Shown: piece after piece, positions 41,792 to 52,255 of the stretch | How positions within the stretch are numbered: position 1 is the stretch's first letter | How the letters are laid out: every line of letters starts with the position of its first letter | Source: Anodontia alba | Taxonomy: Eukaryota > Mollusca > Bivalvia > Lucinida > Lucinidae | Reading direction: 5' to 3' | NCBI GenBank assembly: GCA_964016985.1 | Contig: OZ024827.1 | Span: forward strand, 15,580,374-15,644,373 | DNA: 64,000 bases | The notes under the pieces: model-generated | The model's database searches: none | Told to the model about the DNA's origin: nothing | Seen by the model: the letters and a program-made list of their open reading frames with translations, nothing else | Translations under genes and position numbers: made by a program

Positions 41792-41907
41792 TAACTAGTT
41801 TGAATAACCATACAATTTTATCAGAATATTCCCAGTTTGCTCTAAACATTCTTGAAAGTGTGGCATAACTCCAGATGATATGTTTGTTTTAACCCAAAAC
41901 GATATTT

Positions 41908-42180
41908 ATACCCCTGGCCTACAGTGTGCCGTGGTAATGTATAGTTTTCATTGTGCCATTTGCCCATTTGTCTGTCTGTTCATGTGTCCATTTGTTCAGC
42001 CATTCATCTGTTAACTTTTTAGCTAAAGTTTTGCATGAAAATTTCTAAGAGATTATATCTCCTGAACTCTTGAATAGATTCAGTTCATACTTGCGCAGAT
42101 GTTACATACAAATCCAAGAATTTGGGTCTTAATTGGTCTGAATTTAAGAATTGAAAACCAGAATTTGATAAATTGAAAAT
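41908..42180 (+). repeat. T7: single-unit T-type element
   Basis: ACCCCTGGCCTACAGTGTGC, TGCCCATTTGTCTGTCTGTT tract, CTCCTGAACTCTTGAATAGATT unit like those in T4. It lies just upstream of an exon. Confidence 0.5.
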
Positions 42181-42202
42181 TTACTCTTTTTTCTTATTTT
42201 AG

Positions 42203-42263
42203 ATATTCCAGTAGATGGACAGTTATCTCCAGGGCGCCATGAACTCCCGTACAACAGTCATAG
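42203..42263 (+). CDS. ZCCHC2-like: ZCCHC2-like exon: linker
   Basis: Preceded by TTATTTTAG and followed by GTAATA. Reads IPVDGQLSPGRHELPYNSH after the split Asp. Low-complexity linker with no domain. Phase 1 in and 2 out, matching both neighbours. Confidence 0.8.
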
Positions 42264-42285
42264 GTAATAGAAAACAACTTGTTAC

Positions 42286-42410
42286 GATTACCATATTTGC
42301 CATAGATATTGGGACAGACATGTTTGAGCAAACTGTGTAAACTGATCAGAATGCTCCTAAAGTTGGAGCAAGGTCTGAACTGTTTTACTATTTTCTCAGA
42401 ACATTTTTAA
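42286..42410. mobile_element. Family B MITE, incomplete
   Basis: ACCATATTTGCCATAGATATTGG, AGCAAACTGTGTAAACTGATCAGAATGCTCC, partner arm shortened. Confidence 0.55.
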
Positions 42411-42436
42411 ACCCATCATTAATGAAAATTGAACTT

Positions 42437-42689
42437 CAGGGCCCAGTTGTTCAAAGCATCGTTAGCTTAACCAGCTAGTTAGTGGTCAAAATGTTAACTG
42501 TTCTAGTAAGAACAATATCTAAATCACAGGTATTTTTGCTGAAAAAATGTGAATAGCTTTTGCAAATGCAAATGCAAAAGCTACTCACATTTTTTCAGCA
42601 AAAATATTAGCCGATATGCTATATTAAATGATCTAAGTTTTAACGATACGTTAGCTAACGACATAGTTAGTTTTGAACTACCAGGTTCA
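42437..42689. mobile_element. Family G hairpin MITE
   Basis: CAGGGCCCAGTTGTTCAAAG start; hairpin GTGAATAGCTTTTGCAAATG; right end decayed to TTTTGAACTACCAGG. Confidence 0.82.
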
Positions 42690-42701
42690 GAAAATTATGT
42701 A

Positions 42702-43024
42702 CCGTAATAACCTATATACTGGGACAGGATTCCCTGAGCAAACAGTGTAGGCCCAGGTCAGACTCCTCCTAAACATCAGGGCCTACACTGTATACCACTC
42801 GGGCAGTAATTTTGTCAGAATGTGATTAGGATTTTGACTCCCAAAGCCATTTTCTTCTAAAAGTAGGAGTCCTACAATGGAAAATAGAGGAGTCCCCTGG
42901 ACCAAAATAGAAGTCCAGGACTCCACATTTTGAGTGAGACGTATAGTCAAATCAACATAGTCTAAAGTTTATGGCAAAAATATTATAGATTGGGATGTGT
43001 CCCAGTATTTTAAAGTTATTACGG
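42702..43024. mobile_element. Family B MITE with an internal GGAGTCC-rich insertion
   Basis: CCGTAATAACCTATATACTG ... CCCAGTATTTTAAAGTTATTACGG. Inside, 42822-42955 is related to the hAT-like element at 9109-9419. Confidence 0.65.
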
Positions 43025-43137
43025 TAGGTTTAAAACTTAATTCTGTAGTTGGAAATCAACAGCATGTTGCATTTGAGCAGCACAGCACTAGATTTACCTG
43101 TGTTTCTGCAGTCTAATTGCTGTTATGACTTTATATA

Positions 43138-43303
43138 TAAGCATAGCACTTTCAGGGTGAATATTTTTATTTCTTTCCACAAAAATTTATTGAGGCAATT
43201 TTAATGAATACTCATAACATTTCGTGTGGAAAAAATTACATTATTTTTTTGTTGTGGCGGAAAGTTTGTTGTGGTGGAAAGTGTGTTATCTAGAGCTATA
43301 TAT
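43138..43303. mobile_element. Decayed family W MITE
   Basis: CATAGCACTTTCAGGGTGAA, ATTTATTGAGGCAATTTTAATGAATACTCATAAC, a duplicated TTGTTGTGGYGGAAAGT, TTATCTAGAGCTATA. Confidence 0.55.
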
Positions 43304-43381
43304 GAAGTCTCTGATCAGACAGTTCTTATGATTTTTTTTCCCCCCCAAGAAAATAAGGACTGACAGTGCTTTCAGTTTGTC

Positions 43382-43573
43382 CATAGGTCTGGAGAAGAGC
43401 GAGTATCAGGTAAATAGTTTTCTTATTACTCGACCAAAACATATGTTGTGGGTACTCATTGGAAGCGCCTCACTGAGGCACTTCTGAGTACCCACTACAT
43501 ATGTTTTCGTCGAGAAATAAGAAAAATATAGATACTTTTTTGGTGGAAAAAAGCACCTTATCAAGAGCTATGT
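43382..43573. mobile_element. Family W hairpin MITE
   Basis: CATAGGTCTGGAGAAGAGCG start, CTTATCAAGAGCTATG end, stem GTACTCATTGGAAGCGCCTC. Confidence 0.78.
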
Positions 43574-43649
43574 TTGTCTCCAATTTATTTTCTGTTTATT
43601 TCGTGTAATGAGTGCTGTTTGTTAATATACGATTTTTCATATTTTACAG

Positions 43650-43758
43650 CCCTTCTTTATCTACCCAGACAGCTTCACCGTTGATTAATTCACCATGCCA
43701 GTCACCCGATTCCTCAATAAATGATTCTCCTGTCAACAGCAGACCAAACTCACCTATG
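43650..43758 (+). CDS. ZCCHC2-like: ZCCHC2-like exon: SP-rich linker
   Basis: Preceded by TTTTACAG and followed by GTAAGA. Reads PSLSTQTASPLINSPCQSPD and then NDSPVNSRPNSPM. Six SP dipeptides suggest a disordered segment open to proline-directed phosphorylation (inference). Confidence 0.84.
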
Positions 43759-43785
43759 GTAAGATCTTCATTTTTTTTTTTCATT

Positions 43786-43972
43786 TTAACCTTTACCACT
43801 CTAGGGGCTAAATCAGCAGATGTCAAATTGTTGATATTTTTTCGTATTTTTCCTTTTTCGTAGAAAATAGTCTTTGACATTTCATGCAAATTGTCAAATT
43901 GTCAAAATCTGTTTTCTGGGAAAAAAAAAAAAAAATTCAAAATGTCTTCTGCTGAAATGTTTACCCAGCATA
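43786..43972. mobile_element. Family F2 hairpin element
   Basis: TTTACCACTCTAGGGGCTAA ... GAAATGTTTACCCAGCATAC; hairpin remnant ACATTTCATGCAAATTGTC. Abuts family G directly. Confidence 0.68.
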
Positions 43973-44221
43973 CTGGGCCCAGTTGTTCAAAGCATCGTTA
44001 GCTTAATGAGCTTGTTAGTGATCAAAATGCTAACTTTTCTAGTAAGTACAATATCTAACTCACAGGTATTTTTGCTGAAAAAAATGTGAGTAGCTTTTGC
44101 AAATGCAAAAGCTACTCATATTTTTTCAGCAAAAATATTAGCGCATTTGCCATATTTAATGATCAAAATTTTATCGATATGTTAACAAATGACATCGTTA
44201 GTTTTGAACAACTGGGCCCTG
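43973..44221. mobile_element. Family G hairpin MITE
   Basis: CTGGGCCCAGTTGTTCAAAG ... GAACAACTGGGCCCTG; perfect stem TAGCTTTTGC/GCAAAAGCTA. Confidence 0.87.
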
Positions 44222-44331
44222 AGCATTAACAACAACTGTAAAAGGGACTTAGCTTGAAGACTAACCCAGACAAGATTTGGATAGTGCTGCTTTGAAGGAG
44301 AATAGATACACTTTGATGGCAGGCAACTAAC

Positions 44332-44632
44332 CGTCGTCGGGGGCTTGGTCGGATGCATGTCAAACTGGTGATCAGGAGGTTGAGGGTTAGATCCCCGCCG
44401 GGTCCGGCAGCATTCTTCCATGGAAATTGATCATGAATATTTTCTACAATCATGCTATCATTCTCTCCCTTTGGTTGATTCAAGGGCAGGTGTCAGTTTC
44501 TGGCAAAAGGATGTGCACAATACTGGTTAACCTTTTAAAGGACTAAGCCTGCCTAGTAAAAGTGTGGTTAGGTAAACTGACTGCACTTGACATGACCACA
44601 TTGGGTTGATTGGGCCATAGAACCTCAACACA
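44332..44632 (+). mobile_element. SINE-A copy 5
   Basis: GGGCTTGGTCGGATGCATGT head, GGGTTAGATCCCC box B region, TTGATTCAAGGGCAGGTGTC body, ATAGAACCTCAACACAGG tail. Confidence 0.82.
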
Positions 44633-44635
44633 GGC

Positions 44636-44960
44636 TTGTTAGAAGTGCTTTGGTGAGGTGCTTCTAATGAGTACTCACAATTTTTGTGGAGAAACAAAAA
44701 AAAAAAAAAAAATTTACCTGATACTCAACTTATCTTGAGCAATGTTTAATGATGTCTGTATTCATTATTTACATAGCAACAGATTAGGCACTTTTTTCAT
44801 CCAAAAAATGCTGATATCTTTCATATTTCTCCACGAAAACATATATTGTGGGTACTCATTAGAAGAGCCTTGGTGAGGCACTTCTAATGAGTACCCACAA
44901 CATGTTTTTGTAGAGAAATAAGAAAAATATTATGTGGATACCCCCTCCTGTCTGTAGATA
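44636..44960. mobile_element. Two family W MITEs in tandem
   Basis: First (44636-44752): TTAGAAGTGCTTTGGTGAGG tip and AACTTATCTTGAGCAATG end, left arm lost. Second (44773-44960): CATAGCAACAGATTAGGCAC start, full stem GTACTCATTAGAAGAGCC, CCTCCTGTCTGTAG end. Confidence 0.75.
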
Positions 44961-45075
44961 CTCATTAATCCTCATTTTCACCTGATGCATCTGAAATAAA
45001 TTGCTGTGAAGCTAACTGGTATAGCCAGATGTTGGTAACAAGTCATTATTTAAAACACATAATAATTATCTCTCA

Positions 45076-45200
45076 GCGCTCCAGATAAGAGAGATAAGAG
45101 GCGCTTCTAATGAGTACTCACAACAAAAGTTTTCGTGCAGAAATAAGAAAAATATCATTACTTTTTGGTTGAAAAAAGTGCCTTACTTGAGCTATGTGGC
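45076..45200. mobile_element. Family W MITE, left arm deleted
   Basis: GCGCTCCAGATAAGAGAGATAAG joins directly to AGGCGCTTCTAATGAGTACTC. It ends 33 bases before an exon. After that exon, 45320-46026 holds only a short (GT)n tract at 45521-45536. Confidence 0.7.
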
Positions 45201-45233
45201 TCTTTATAAAATTCTTTGTTCTATTTGTTTCAG

Positions 45234-45319
45234 TTGTCTGGCTTGAAACCAGAAGATATAGAGAAACTACATCTGCAGAAAACTACTGACATCAAGTTGA
45301 AGAATATTCTTAATGCAAG
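45234..45319 (+). CDS. ZCCHC2-like: ZCCHC2-like exon: short helical segment
   Basis: Preceded by TTTGTTTCAG and followed by GTAAAA. Reads LSGLKPEDIEKLHL then QKTTDIKLKNILNAR. The regular leucine/isoleucine spacing suggests one or two amphipathic helices, the only structured-looking part of the linker. It does not resemble a complete SAM domain. Confidence 0.83.
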
Positions 45320-46197
45320 GTAAAAATTAGTTGATCAAGGTCAAAGATCAGTCTGTATGTACTAGTACAGATACTATTAAGTTTTGATATTTGTTACCAT
45401 GGAAAAGATTATAATTTAAGTAAAAACTTAGCTGAGATAATGTTAGTAAAATTTGATATGTTAGCTAGAATATGATGTAATTATACATCCTCTTCTATTT
45501 CATTGTATTTATAGAGAATTTGTGTGTGTGTGTGTGCATGTGTGCGCATACCTAGCTACTGGTTTCTTTTACCAAATAAATAGCAATGAGTACCCATGTT
45601 CAGCTGCAAATTATGTGTTAACAAATAAAAGAAGGTATAATCTTTAAAAACGCATTATGAATTATTTTCCCAGAAACAGACACAAATTTTGTTGGCATTT
45701 GCAGTGAAACAATATAATAAAACAGTCAAACAGAGTATGCATTATGTCTGTCCAAACCAAACTCTTGGTAAAACCTGTTGAAAGCTGTTATCATTATTAC
45801 ATACATTCAAATTAAAATATCTCTCCATAAATAACTCTTTTCTTACTCCAAAGCTTTGAGAAACATTGGTAGAACCCAGTTTAATCAAGTTCATAGTATC
45901 AAATTGGCAGCCATTTGCAATACAAATTCTCCTCTAAAAAAGACATCAGATCTTCCTTGGAAAGAAAGGTAAAACCTTTCAGCTTAGTGTACTGTCTCAT
46001 TGAGGTATATCCTGTTATCTTTAATTCAGGGCCCAGTTGTTCAAAACTAACAATGTCGTAAGTTAACGTATCGTTAAAACTTTGGTCATTAAATATGGAT
46101 TATACACATATATTTTTGCTGAAAAATAGTGAGTAGCTTTTGCATTTGCAAAAGCTACTCACATTTTTTCAGCAAAAATACCTGTGAATTAGATATT

Positions 46198-48448
46198 TTT
46201 AACCCCCCGCTGCGAAGCGGATGGGGGATTATAGAAATGGCCTTCGTCTGTCCATCTCTCCGTCGGTCTGTCCTTCTGTAACACTTTCTCTTGTCTGCTC
46301 CATATCTCCTGAACTCTTTGAAAGATTTTCATTTAACTTTGGTCAAATATTTGCCGATGTGCAGAACCCATAAGTCAACCATGCCAATTCAAGGTCAGGC
46401 CTCAGTGGCTCAGTTGGATGCGCCGTCCGACTGGAGACCAGGAGGTCGCGGGTTCAACCCCCCCTGAGGTCGGCAACATTCTTTCGTGGAGATTGATCAT
46501 GAAATATTTTCTACGGTCATTCTCTCCCTTCCGCTGATTCAAGAAGGGCAGTTGTCAGTTTCTGGCGAAAGATTGTGCACAATACTGGTTAACCGCTTAG
46601 AGGACTAAGCCTGCCCAGTAAACGTGTGGTTAGGTAAACTGACCGCGCTCGACATGACCCCATTGGGTTGACTGGGCCGTAAAACCTCAACACAAACAAA
46701 CAACTCAAGGTCAAGGTCACAGGTCAAGGTCATGGGTTTGAGCCTTGAATTTCGTGTCCACTCCATATCTAATATACCCCTGGAAGGATTTTCTTTAAAC
46801 TTTGGTCATATGTTTGCCTCAGTGAGACGATTTGCAGAACTTATAACTCAACCATGCCAACACAAGGTCAAGGTCACAGGTTTGAGCCTTGAATTTCGTG
46901 TCCGCTCTGTATCTCCTATACCAGTTTAACTTTGGTCAAATGTTCACCTTAGTGAGATGATATGCAGAATCAATAACTCAACCATGCCGAATCAAGGTCA
47001 AAGTCACAATTCAAGGTCATGGGTTTGAGCCTTGAATTTCGTTTCCGCTCTGTATCTCCTTTACCCCTAGGAGGATTTTCTCTAAACTTTGGTCAAATGT
47101 CCACCTGCGGGACGATGTGCAGAACCCATAACTCAGCCGTGGGGACTCAAGGACAAGGTCACAGTTCAAGGTTGCGAGTTTGAGCCCTGAATTTCGTGTC
47201 CACTCGATATCTCCTTTACTCCTGGAAGGATTTTCTTTTAATTTTGGTCAAATGTTTGCCTCAGTGAAATGATGTGCAGAACCCATAGCTCAACCATGCA
47301 GACTCACAAGGTCACAGTTGAGCCTTGAATTTTGTGTCCACTCTGTATCTCTTTACCCCTGGGAGGATTTTCTCTAAAATTTGGTCAAATGTTCACCTGC
47401 GGGACGATGTGCAGAACCCATAACTCAGCCGTGGGGACTCAAGGACAAGGTCACAGTTCAAGGTTGCGAGTTTGAGCCCTGAATTTCGTGTCCACTCGAT
47501 ATCTCCTTTACTCCTGGAAGGATTTTCTTTTAATTTTGGTCAAATGTTTGCCTCAGTGAAATGATGTGCAGAACCCATAGCTCAACCATGCAGACTCACA
47601 AGGTCACAGTTGAGCCTTGAATTTTGTGTCCACTCTGTATCTCTTTACCCCTGGGAGGATTTTCTCTAAAATTTGGTCAAATGTTCATCTCAGTGGGACA
47701 ATGTGCAGAACCCATAACTCAGCCCTGCGGACTTAAGGTCAAGGTCACAGTTGAGGGTCACGAGTTTGAGCCTGGAATTTGATGTCGGCTCCATATCTCC
47801 TTTACCTCTGGAAGGATTTTCTTTAAACGTTGGTCAAATGTTTGCCTCAGTGAGATGATGTGCAGAGCCCATAACTAAGCTATACTGACTCAACATCAAG
47901 GTCACAATTGAAGGTCACCAGTTTGAGCCTTGAATTTTGAGGCCACTCCATTGCCATTCAGACTGCCTTGTTAAATTTGAGTCAAATGTTCGCCTTGGTG
48001 AGATGATGTGTAGAACCTATAACTCAATGATGCAGACTCAAGGTCAAGGTCACAATTGAAGGTCATCCATCTCTATCTTGTTCACTCCATATCTCCTGAA
48101 CCCTTTGAAAGATTTTCATGAAACTTTGGTCAAATGTTTGCCTTAGTGAGGTGATGTGCAGAACCCATAACTCAAGCATGCCGACTCAAGATCAAGGTCA
48201 CAGTTAAAGGTCATGAGTTTGAGCCTTGAATTTCATGTTCACTCCATATGTCCTGAACCCTTTGAAAGATATTTATTAAATTTGGGTCAAATGTTCGCCT
48301 TAGTGAGATGATGTGCAGAACCCATAACTCAACAATGCAGACTCAAGGTCAAGGTCACAATTGAATGCCACCAGTTTGAGCCTTGAATTTTGAGGCCGCT
48401 CCATTGTCATTCTGTGGCGGGGGATATAGCTGTCCTTCAGACTGCTTT
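46198..48448 (+). repeat. T4: hairpin-headed element with about 145-155-bp tandem units
   Basis: Head CCCCCCGCTGCGAAGCGGAT then GGGGG (hairpin), a TCTGTCCATCTCTCCGTCGG tract, then units bearing GAGCCTTGAATTTCGTGTCC near 46740, 46885, 47028, 47184, 47319, 47471 and 47611, and more diverged units to 48400. The tail is TGGCGGGGGATATAGCTGTC. Borders are known to within three T residues because it lies in family G. Confidence 0.85.
46398..46704 (+). mobile_element. SINE-A copy 6, inside T4
   Basis: GGCCTCAGTGGCTCAGTTGG head with intact box-like elements and standard tail. TCAAGGTCA lies on both sides (46389-46397, 46705-46713), taken from T4 sequence. Among the best-preserved SINE-A copies. Confidence 0.87.
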
Positions 48449-48606
48449 GTACTTTCTAGAACAGTTAACATTTTGGCCACTAACAAGCTTGTTAAGCTAA
48501 AGATGCTTTGAACAACTGGGCTCAGAATGCTAAAGATTAAGTGACAAGGTTTTGCTGGCTTGCCTATTAAGTATTTTTCCCTATATGTTGTGTGTCTTTA
48601 TTTCAG

Positions 48607-48941
48607 GGACAAGGGCATACCAATTCAAAATGGTTTGATAGATGCCAGGTTCTTGTTGGACTCACCCCCACCTACTCATCACCCCTATCTTCCAACCCAG
48701 CCAGGACCCCCGCTGACATTCCCTGCCCACCTGGGACCTTCACTGTACCATCCTCTCTTCAGCTACCATCATCCGCCTCACATGAGTCCAAGAATGCGAG
48801 ATATGTCTCCGACAAACTCCGAGTGCTCAAGTCCGTCTCCTAGTCCAATGCCGCTGCCTCGTAGTCCACATGTACTACAGAATGTAAGACCTCACCTACC
48901 AGCTCAGCAAACAGACAGCTCCTCAGATGATAGTGATAAAG
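48607..48941 (+). CDS. ZCCHC2-like: ZCCHC2-like exon: Pro/His/Ser-rich linker
   Basis: Preceded by TTATTTCAG and followed by GTAAAT. Begins DKGIPIQNGLIDARFLLD, then a Pro/His-rich stretch (PPPTHHPYLPTQPGPP), SPTNSECSSPSPSPMPLP, and ends QQTDSSSDDSDKG. The acidic-serine patch near the end resembles a casein kinase 2 target (inference). 111 full codons. Confidence 0.87.
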
Positions 48942-48957
48942 GTAAATATGGAGGGTA

Positions 48958-49159
48958 TTAACCCTTGTCCTGCTGATCCCAGATATACCCTACCTTTGCA
49001 AAACAGTGTAGATCCAGCTCAGTTGGCTTCTGATCTGGATCTGCACTGTTTGCCATTAAGTATGTGAATTTATAGCAACAACCCGGATCAAGTAATCTGA
49101 TTGGCTGAAAATTAGAAGTGGGTTTGGCATCTTAATTTATTCAGCAGGACAAGGGTTAA
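48958..49159 (-). mobile_element. Family A MITE, 17 bases after an exon
   Basis: TTAACCCTTGTCCTGCTGAT ... CAGCAGGACAAGGGTTAA. The hairpin is shortened at its tip. Confidence 0.85.
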
Positions 49160-49477
49160 GGTGAATGGATACACCTTGTAGATTTTTCTACTATATTTTA
49201 CAAGGGAGACAACTTTAGTGACTTAATGTTTGAATTCCTTCACATCAGGCCTCTTCTGGAAAGGCCCCTGCTCAAAAAGGAAAGAATTTGCTCCCAAGGG
49301 GAGGAAAAAAGGTCTACTCTAAAAGGAAAGAATTTGCTCCCAAGGGGAGGAAAAAAAGGTCTACTCTAAATGGAAAGGGAACAAATTCTTTCCTTTTAGA
49401 GTAGACCTCTTTTTCAGAAGGAAGGCAAAAACATTTTGACCGATCGCCTCCCTTGAAAGTGTATGCATTCACCTTAA
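49156..49477. mobile_element. Family O MITE, complete, TTAA ends
   Basis: TTAAGGTGAATGGATACACC ... GTGTATGCATTCACCTTAA. Stem GGAAAGAATTTGCTCCC with its partner; a 45-bp segment of the left arm (from about 49279) is repeated in tandem. It shares its left TTAA with the preceding family A copy. Confidence 0.8.
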
Positions 49478-49611
49478 AAGCTTTATTACAGTACAGAATA
49501 ACACTCGATCTTGCCTTAAGATAATTATACATAGCTCCAAAGAATGAAGTAATCAGCCAGTAATTTTTGTTAGTTTTGAATCACAATATATCTATATATG
49601 ATTAGTCATTG

Positions 49612-49695
49612 GAATCGGCTTCTTTTATTTTTGTACGAAAACATAGCATGAAGGTACTCTTTGGATTCACCTCTTTGAGATGATTCCAGGAATCA
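49612..49695. mobile_element. Decayed family W fragment
   Basis: GTACGAAAACATAGCATGAAGGTACTC and TCACCTCTTTGAGATGATTCC. Confidence 0.4.
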
Positions 49696-49732
49696 CTGTT
49701 TTTAGGCTTAATGTTCAGACATCTTAACTATA

Positions 49733-50081
49733 CAGTGAAACCACAATAGCTCGAACACCGATGGCTCGTTTACCATGGATCATTCGAACTCGTTTTTGAG
49801 TCTTCCGATAGGTCCAGAAAACAAATCAAATATTTAGGTAAATGTTCTGATTTTATCATGAAATTGTATGTTGTGTGTACTCATTAGAATCGCCTCATCA
49901 AGGCGATTCTAATGAGTAGACTCAACAGACAATTATTGTATAGAAGATCGGAAAAACCCCTAATTTATCACCATTTGCTTCCTGACCTTGCTTCATAATT
50001 AATCCTCAGTGGCTCGAACTACCCATATCTCGAACAAATTTCCATGGTCCCAATGATGTTCGAGCCATTGAAGTTCAACTG
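49733..50081. mobile_element. P4: pogo-like MITE carrying a W-type hairpin
   Basis: CAGTGAAACCACAATAGCTC ... GAGCCATTGAAGTTCAACTG, TA on both sides. Repeated GCTCGAAC motifs near the ends. The centre is GTGTACTCATTAGAATCGCC/GGCGATTCTAATGAGTA, the W core with a mirrored change. Confidence 0.8.
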
Positions 50082-50087
50082 TACTTG

Positions 50088-50258
50088 TACTAATGTTTGA
50101 ACAAACCTATTTTACCCTTGTTGACGTGTCTGAAGTACTACTTGATGAGAGGCAAACAGTAAAGACTCAGATCAGATGCGGCATTCTGCATCATCTGATC
50201 TGGATCTACACTGGTTCTTCAGACCTATCGGTCTGAACATTTGGGGTAAATATGGTAT
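50088..50258. mobile_element. Family B MITE
   Basis: ACTAATGTTTGAACAAACCT, GGCAAACAGTAAAGACTCAG hairpin, CATTTGGGGTAAATATGGTA. Confidence 0.65.
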
Positions 50259-50265
50259 AGCTCAA

Positions 50266-50463
50266 AATGCTGTATAAATTAAGGTGTCATGCCCATTTCT
50301 ACTTGTTAGCCAATCAGATTACTTAATCCAGACTGTTGATTTAGTCACATGCTGAATGACAAACAGTGCAGATCCAGATCAGTTGGCTTCAGAAGCCAAC
50401 TGATCTGGATCTGCACTGTTTGCAAAGACAGGGTATGTCCGGGTTCAGCACAACAAGGGTTAA
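50266..50463 (+). mobile_element. Family A MITE, left end decayed
   Basis: TAAATTAAGGTGTCATGCCC body, perfect CCAACTGATCTGGATCTGCA arm, GTTCAGCACAACAAGGGTTAA end. Confidence 0.8.
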
Positions 50464-50591
50464 ATTAAGCATTGTTGTGTGAAAGACCTTGACAGGACAG
50501 TGCAGATCTACAGTCTGACCTGGGTTTACACTGCTTTAAGTCATAAGTAAGTTTCCCTTTAAGGCGTTTCACTATTTATTTTTCTTTGCAG

Positions 50592-51779
50592 GGAAGCAAC
50601 AAGGTCACAGTAAGACAGGTGGGAAGTGGAAAAATCACAATCACTACAATGCCAACAAAGTGTACATTGATGAGGAACAACGGCAGTCGGAAAGGCAGGA
50701 GATGAATTCTAATGCTGGTACCCCACCTTTAACAAAAGAGGGAAAGCCTGATGGTTCCACGCCTGGCTATGGCAGCAGTGGCTATACGTCAGATCCAACC
50801 TATAATGCTCGCCCGCAGGTACCTGGACCATGGTACAATAAAGCTCAGCCAGCTCACACAATGGTTGGTGTAAGGCCGAAACATGTGATAAATATGCCGG
50901 AGAACTACCTGAAGCCTGGAGAAATTCCCATACCTATGGCAGTACCCCAGCATTTACGTGATTATACAATGGCGGCATCTGGTAATCCAGCATTTGAACA
51001 GCTTGGGCCGAGGCCATCTTACATGATTTTCCCAGGACTACTAAATAGACCTCATATCATTAATGGCAACAGAGCTATGTACATGAGTGCTCCCTCTAGT
51101 CATACTGTGAACAGTCATTTACAGACACAACCTATTACAAGTGCTGCAAATAAACCACCATTTCAAGGACACACTGGTGGAGTTCCTCCATCGGTGAGTG
51201 TAAACGGTGTTCCCCAGCCAAATGTGATTGTCAGTGGTACGGACGCTAAAGCAGGCATGGATATGGGCACCTCCCAGAGGCCGCCTCTCATGCCAAACAT
51301 ACCCACCACAACGAGTACCACCGTTAGTGTAACTACAGCAAGTCCTTCGGTACAGCCGTCACCGAGTGTGACAACGTCTCAGCCATCTTGCATGTCGTGT
51401 GGATGTCCTGGACACTCCAGCCCTGCAACATATCCCTACCAGGTTCCACCAGTACCTCATCAAAATGTGTGGCATGTGCCATTTTCAAATGGATTATTAC
51501 CTGTCCAGTTGCCACATGCCTATATCCCACACCACCCTTTCCCACCTAATGGACTCAACCAGGATATGATGTTTCATCCACCGTATGGACTATCTCATCC
51601 AGGTCAGCCGGGAGTTGGCAATGGAATTCCAAACTTAATGTATGGATTTAATTTCTGCAATCCGTATCCAAATCCCGCAAACAATCGGAAAACGAAAAAA
51701 ATTGTGAACTGTCATAATTGTGGTTCATCTAAGCATTCAGCGCAGGACTGTACCGAGAATTCAATGGAAACCATGGCAG
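50592..51779 (+). CDS. ZCCHC2-like: ZCCHC2-like exon: large exon with Cys cluster and CCHC zinc knuckle
   Basis: Preceded by TTCTTTGCAG and followed by GTGAGT. 395 full codons begin KQQGHSKTGGKWKNHNHYN. The centre is Pro/Thr/Ser-rich. Near residues 617-625 sits CMSCGCPGH, a compact Cys/His cluster. The exon ends with CHNCGSSKHSAQDC, a classic C-X2-C-X4-H-X4-C RNA-binding knuckle, preceded by a basic NNRKTKK run. This exon gives the family assignment: the same knuckle sits about 25 residues from the C-terminus in ZCCHC2 and ZCCHC14. Confidence 0.9.
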
Positions 51780-51814
51780 GTGAGTTGACCATTTTTACAT
51801 TTGGAAGATTTTCC

Positions 51815-52255
51815 ACCATTTTTAAAGGGGGATGACTTTTGTGACTAACTTCCTGTTTGCTTTCAAGCATATTATGTCCCTTCTGAAAAAGATCCATTTT
51901 AAAAGAAAAGAATTTGCTTTCTTCAGGAGCCAATTCCAGAGGACTTGTTAAAAAGGAATATTTGGTGATAATTCTGGAATAATTTTTCTTGTTTCTCCAT
52001 AAAAACATATGTTGTGGGTACTCATTAGAAGCGCCTCGCCGAGGCACTTCTAATGAGTACCCACAACGTATGTTTTTTATGTCTAATGATTACCAACATG
52101 TTTTTATGGAGAACTGGAGAAAATTATGCGACGATTATCATGAAATATTCTTAACAAGTTCTTGAAATTCTGTCCTTTTAATGTGGATCCCTTTTTAAAA
52201 AGAAAATAAAATGGTTTTGACAAAAAGTTGCCTTCAGTGAAGGTGTATCAGTTCC
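51815..52255. mobile_element. Family O element split by a family L MITE
   Basis: AAAGGGGGATGACTTTTGTG, AAAAGAAAAGAATTTGCTTTC arm, then family L, then TTTTAATGTGGATCCCTTTT and GCCTTCAGTGAAGGTGTATC. Confidence 0.6.
51940..52168. mobile_element. Family L MITE with the W hairpin core
   Basis: AGAGGACTTGTTAAAAAGGA, GATAATTCTGGAATAAT, stem GTACTCATTAGAAGCGCCTC/GAGGCACTTCTAATGAGTAC, GACGATTATCATGAAATATTC, TTAACAAGTTCTTG. 52256-52675 has nothing recognisable apart from A-runs. Confidence 0.75.

Larger units (their letters stand above)
46027..48525. mobile_element. Family G MITE split by T4
   Basis: CAGGGCCCAGTTGTTCAAAA start and full hairpin to TTAGATATT (46197). The right part resumes GTACTTTCTAGAACAGTTAA at 48449 and ends AACAACTGGGCTCAG. 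Other G copies read TTAGATATTGTACTT without a break. Confidence 0.87.

Noticed and set aside
45521..45545. (GT)n tract as a regulatory element
   Set aside because: Short and imperfect; no further support.
46732..46929. 65-codon frame with an internal repeated peptide
   Set aside because: It only reflects the T4 tandem units; the frame is not kept in other units.
48592..48843. 83-codon frame overlapping the linker exon
   Set aside because: It is a shadow of the 48607-48941 exon in another frame; the exon frame joins correctly to both neighbours.
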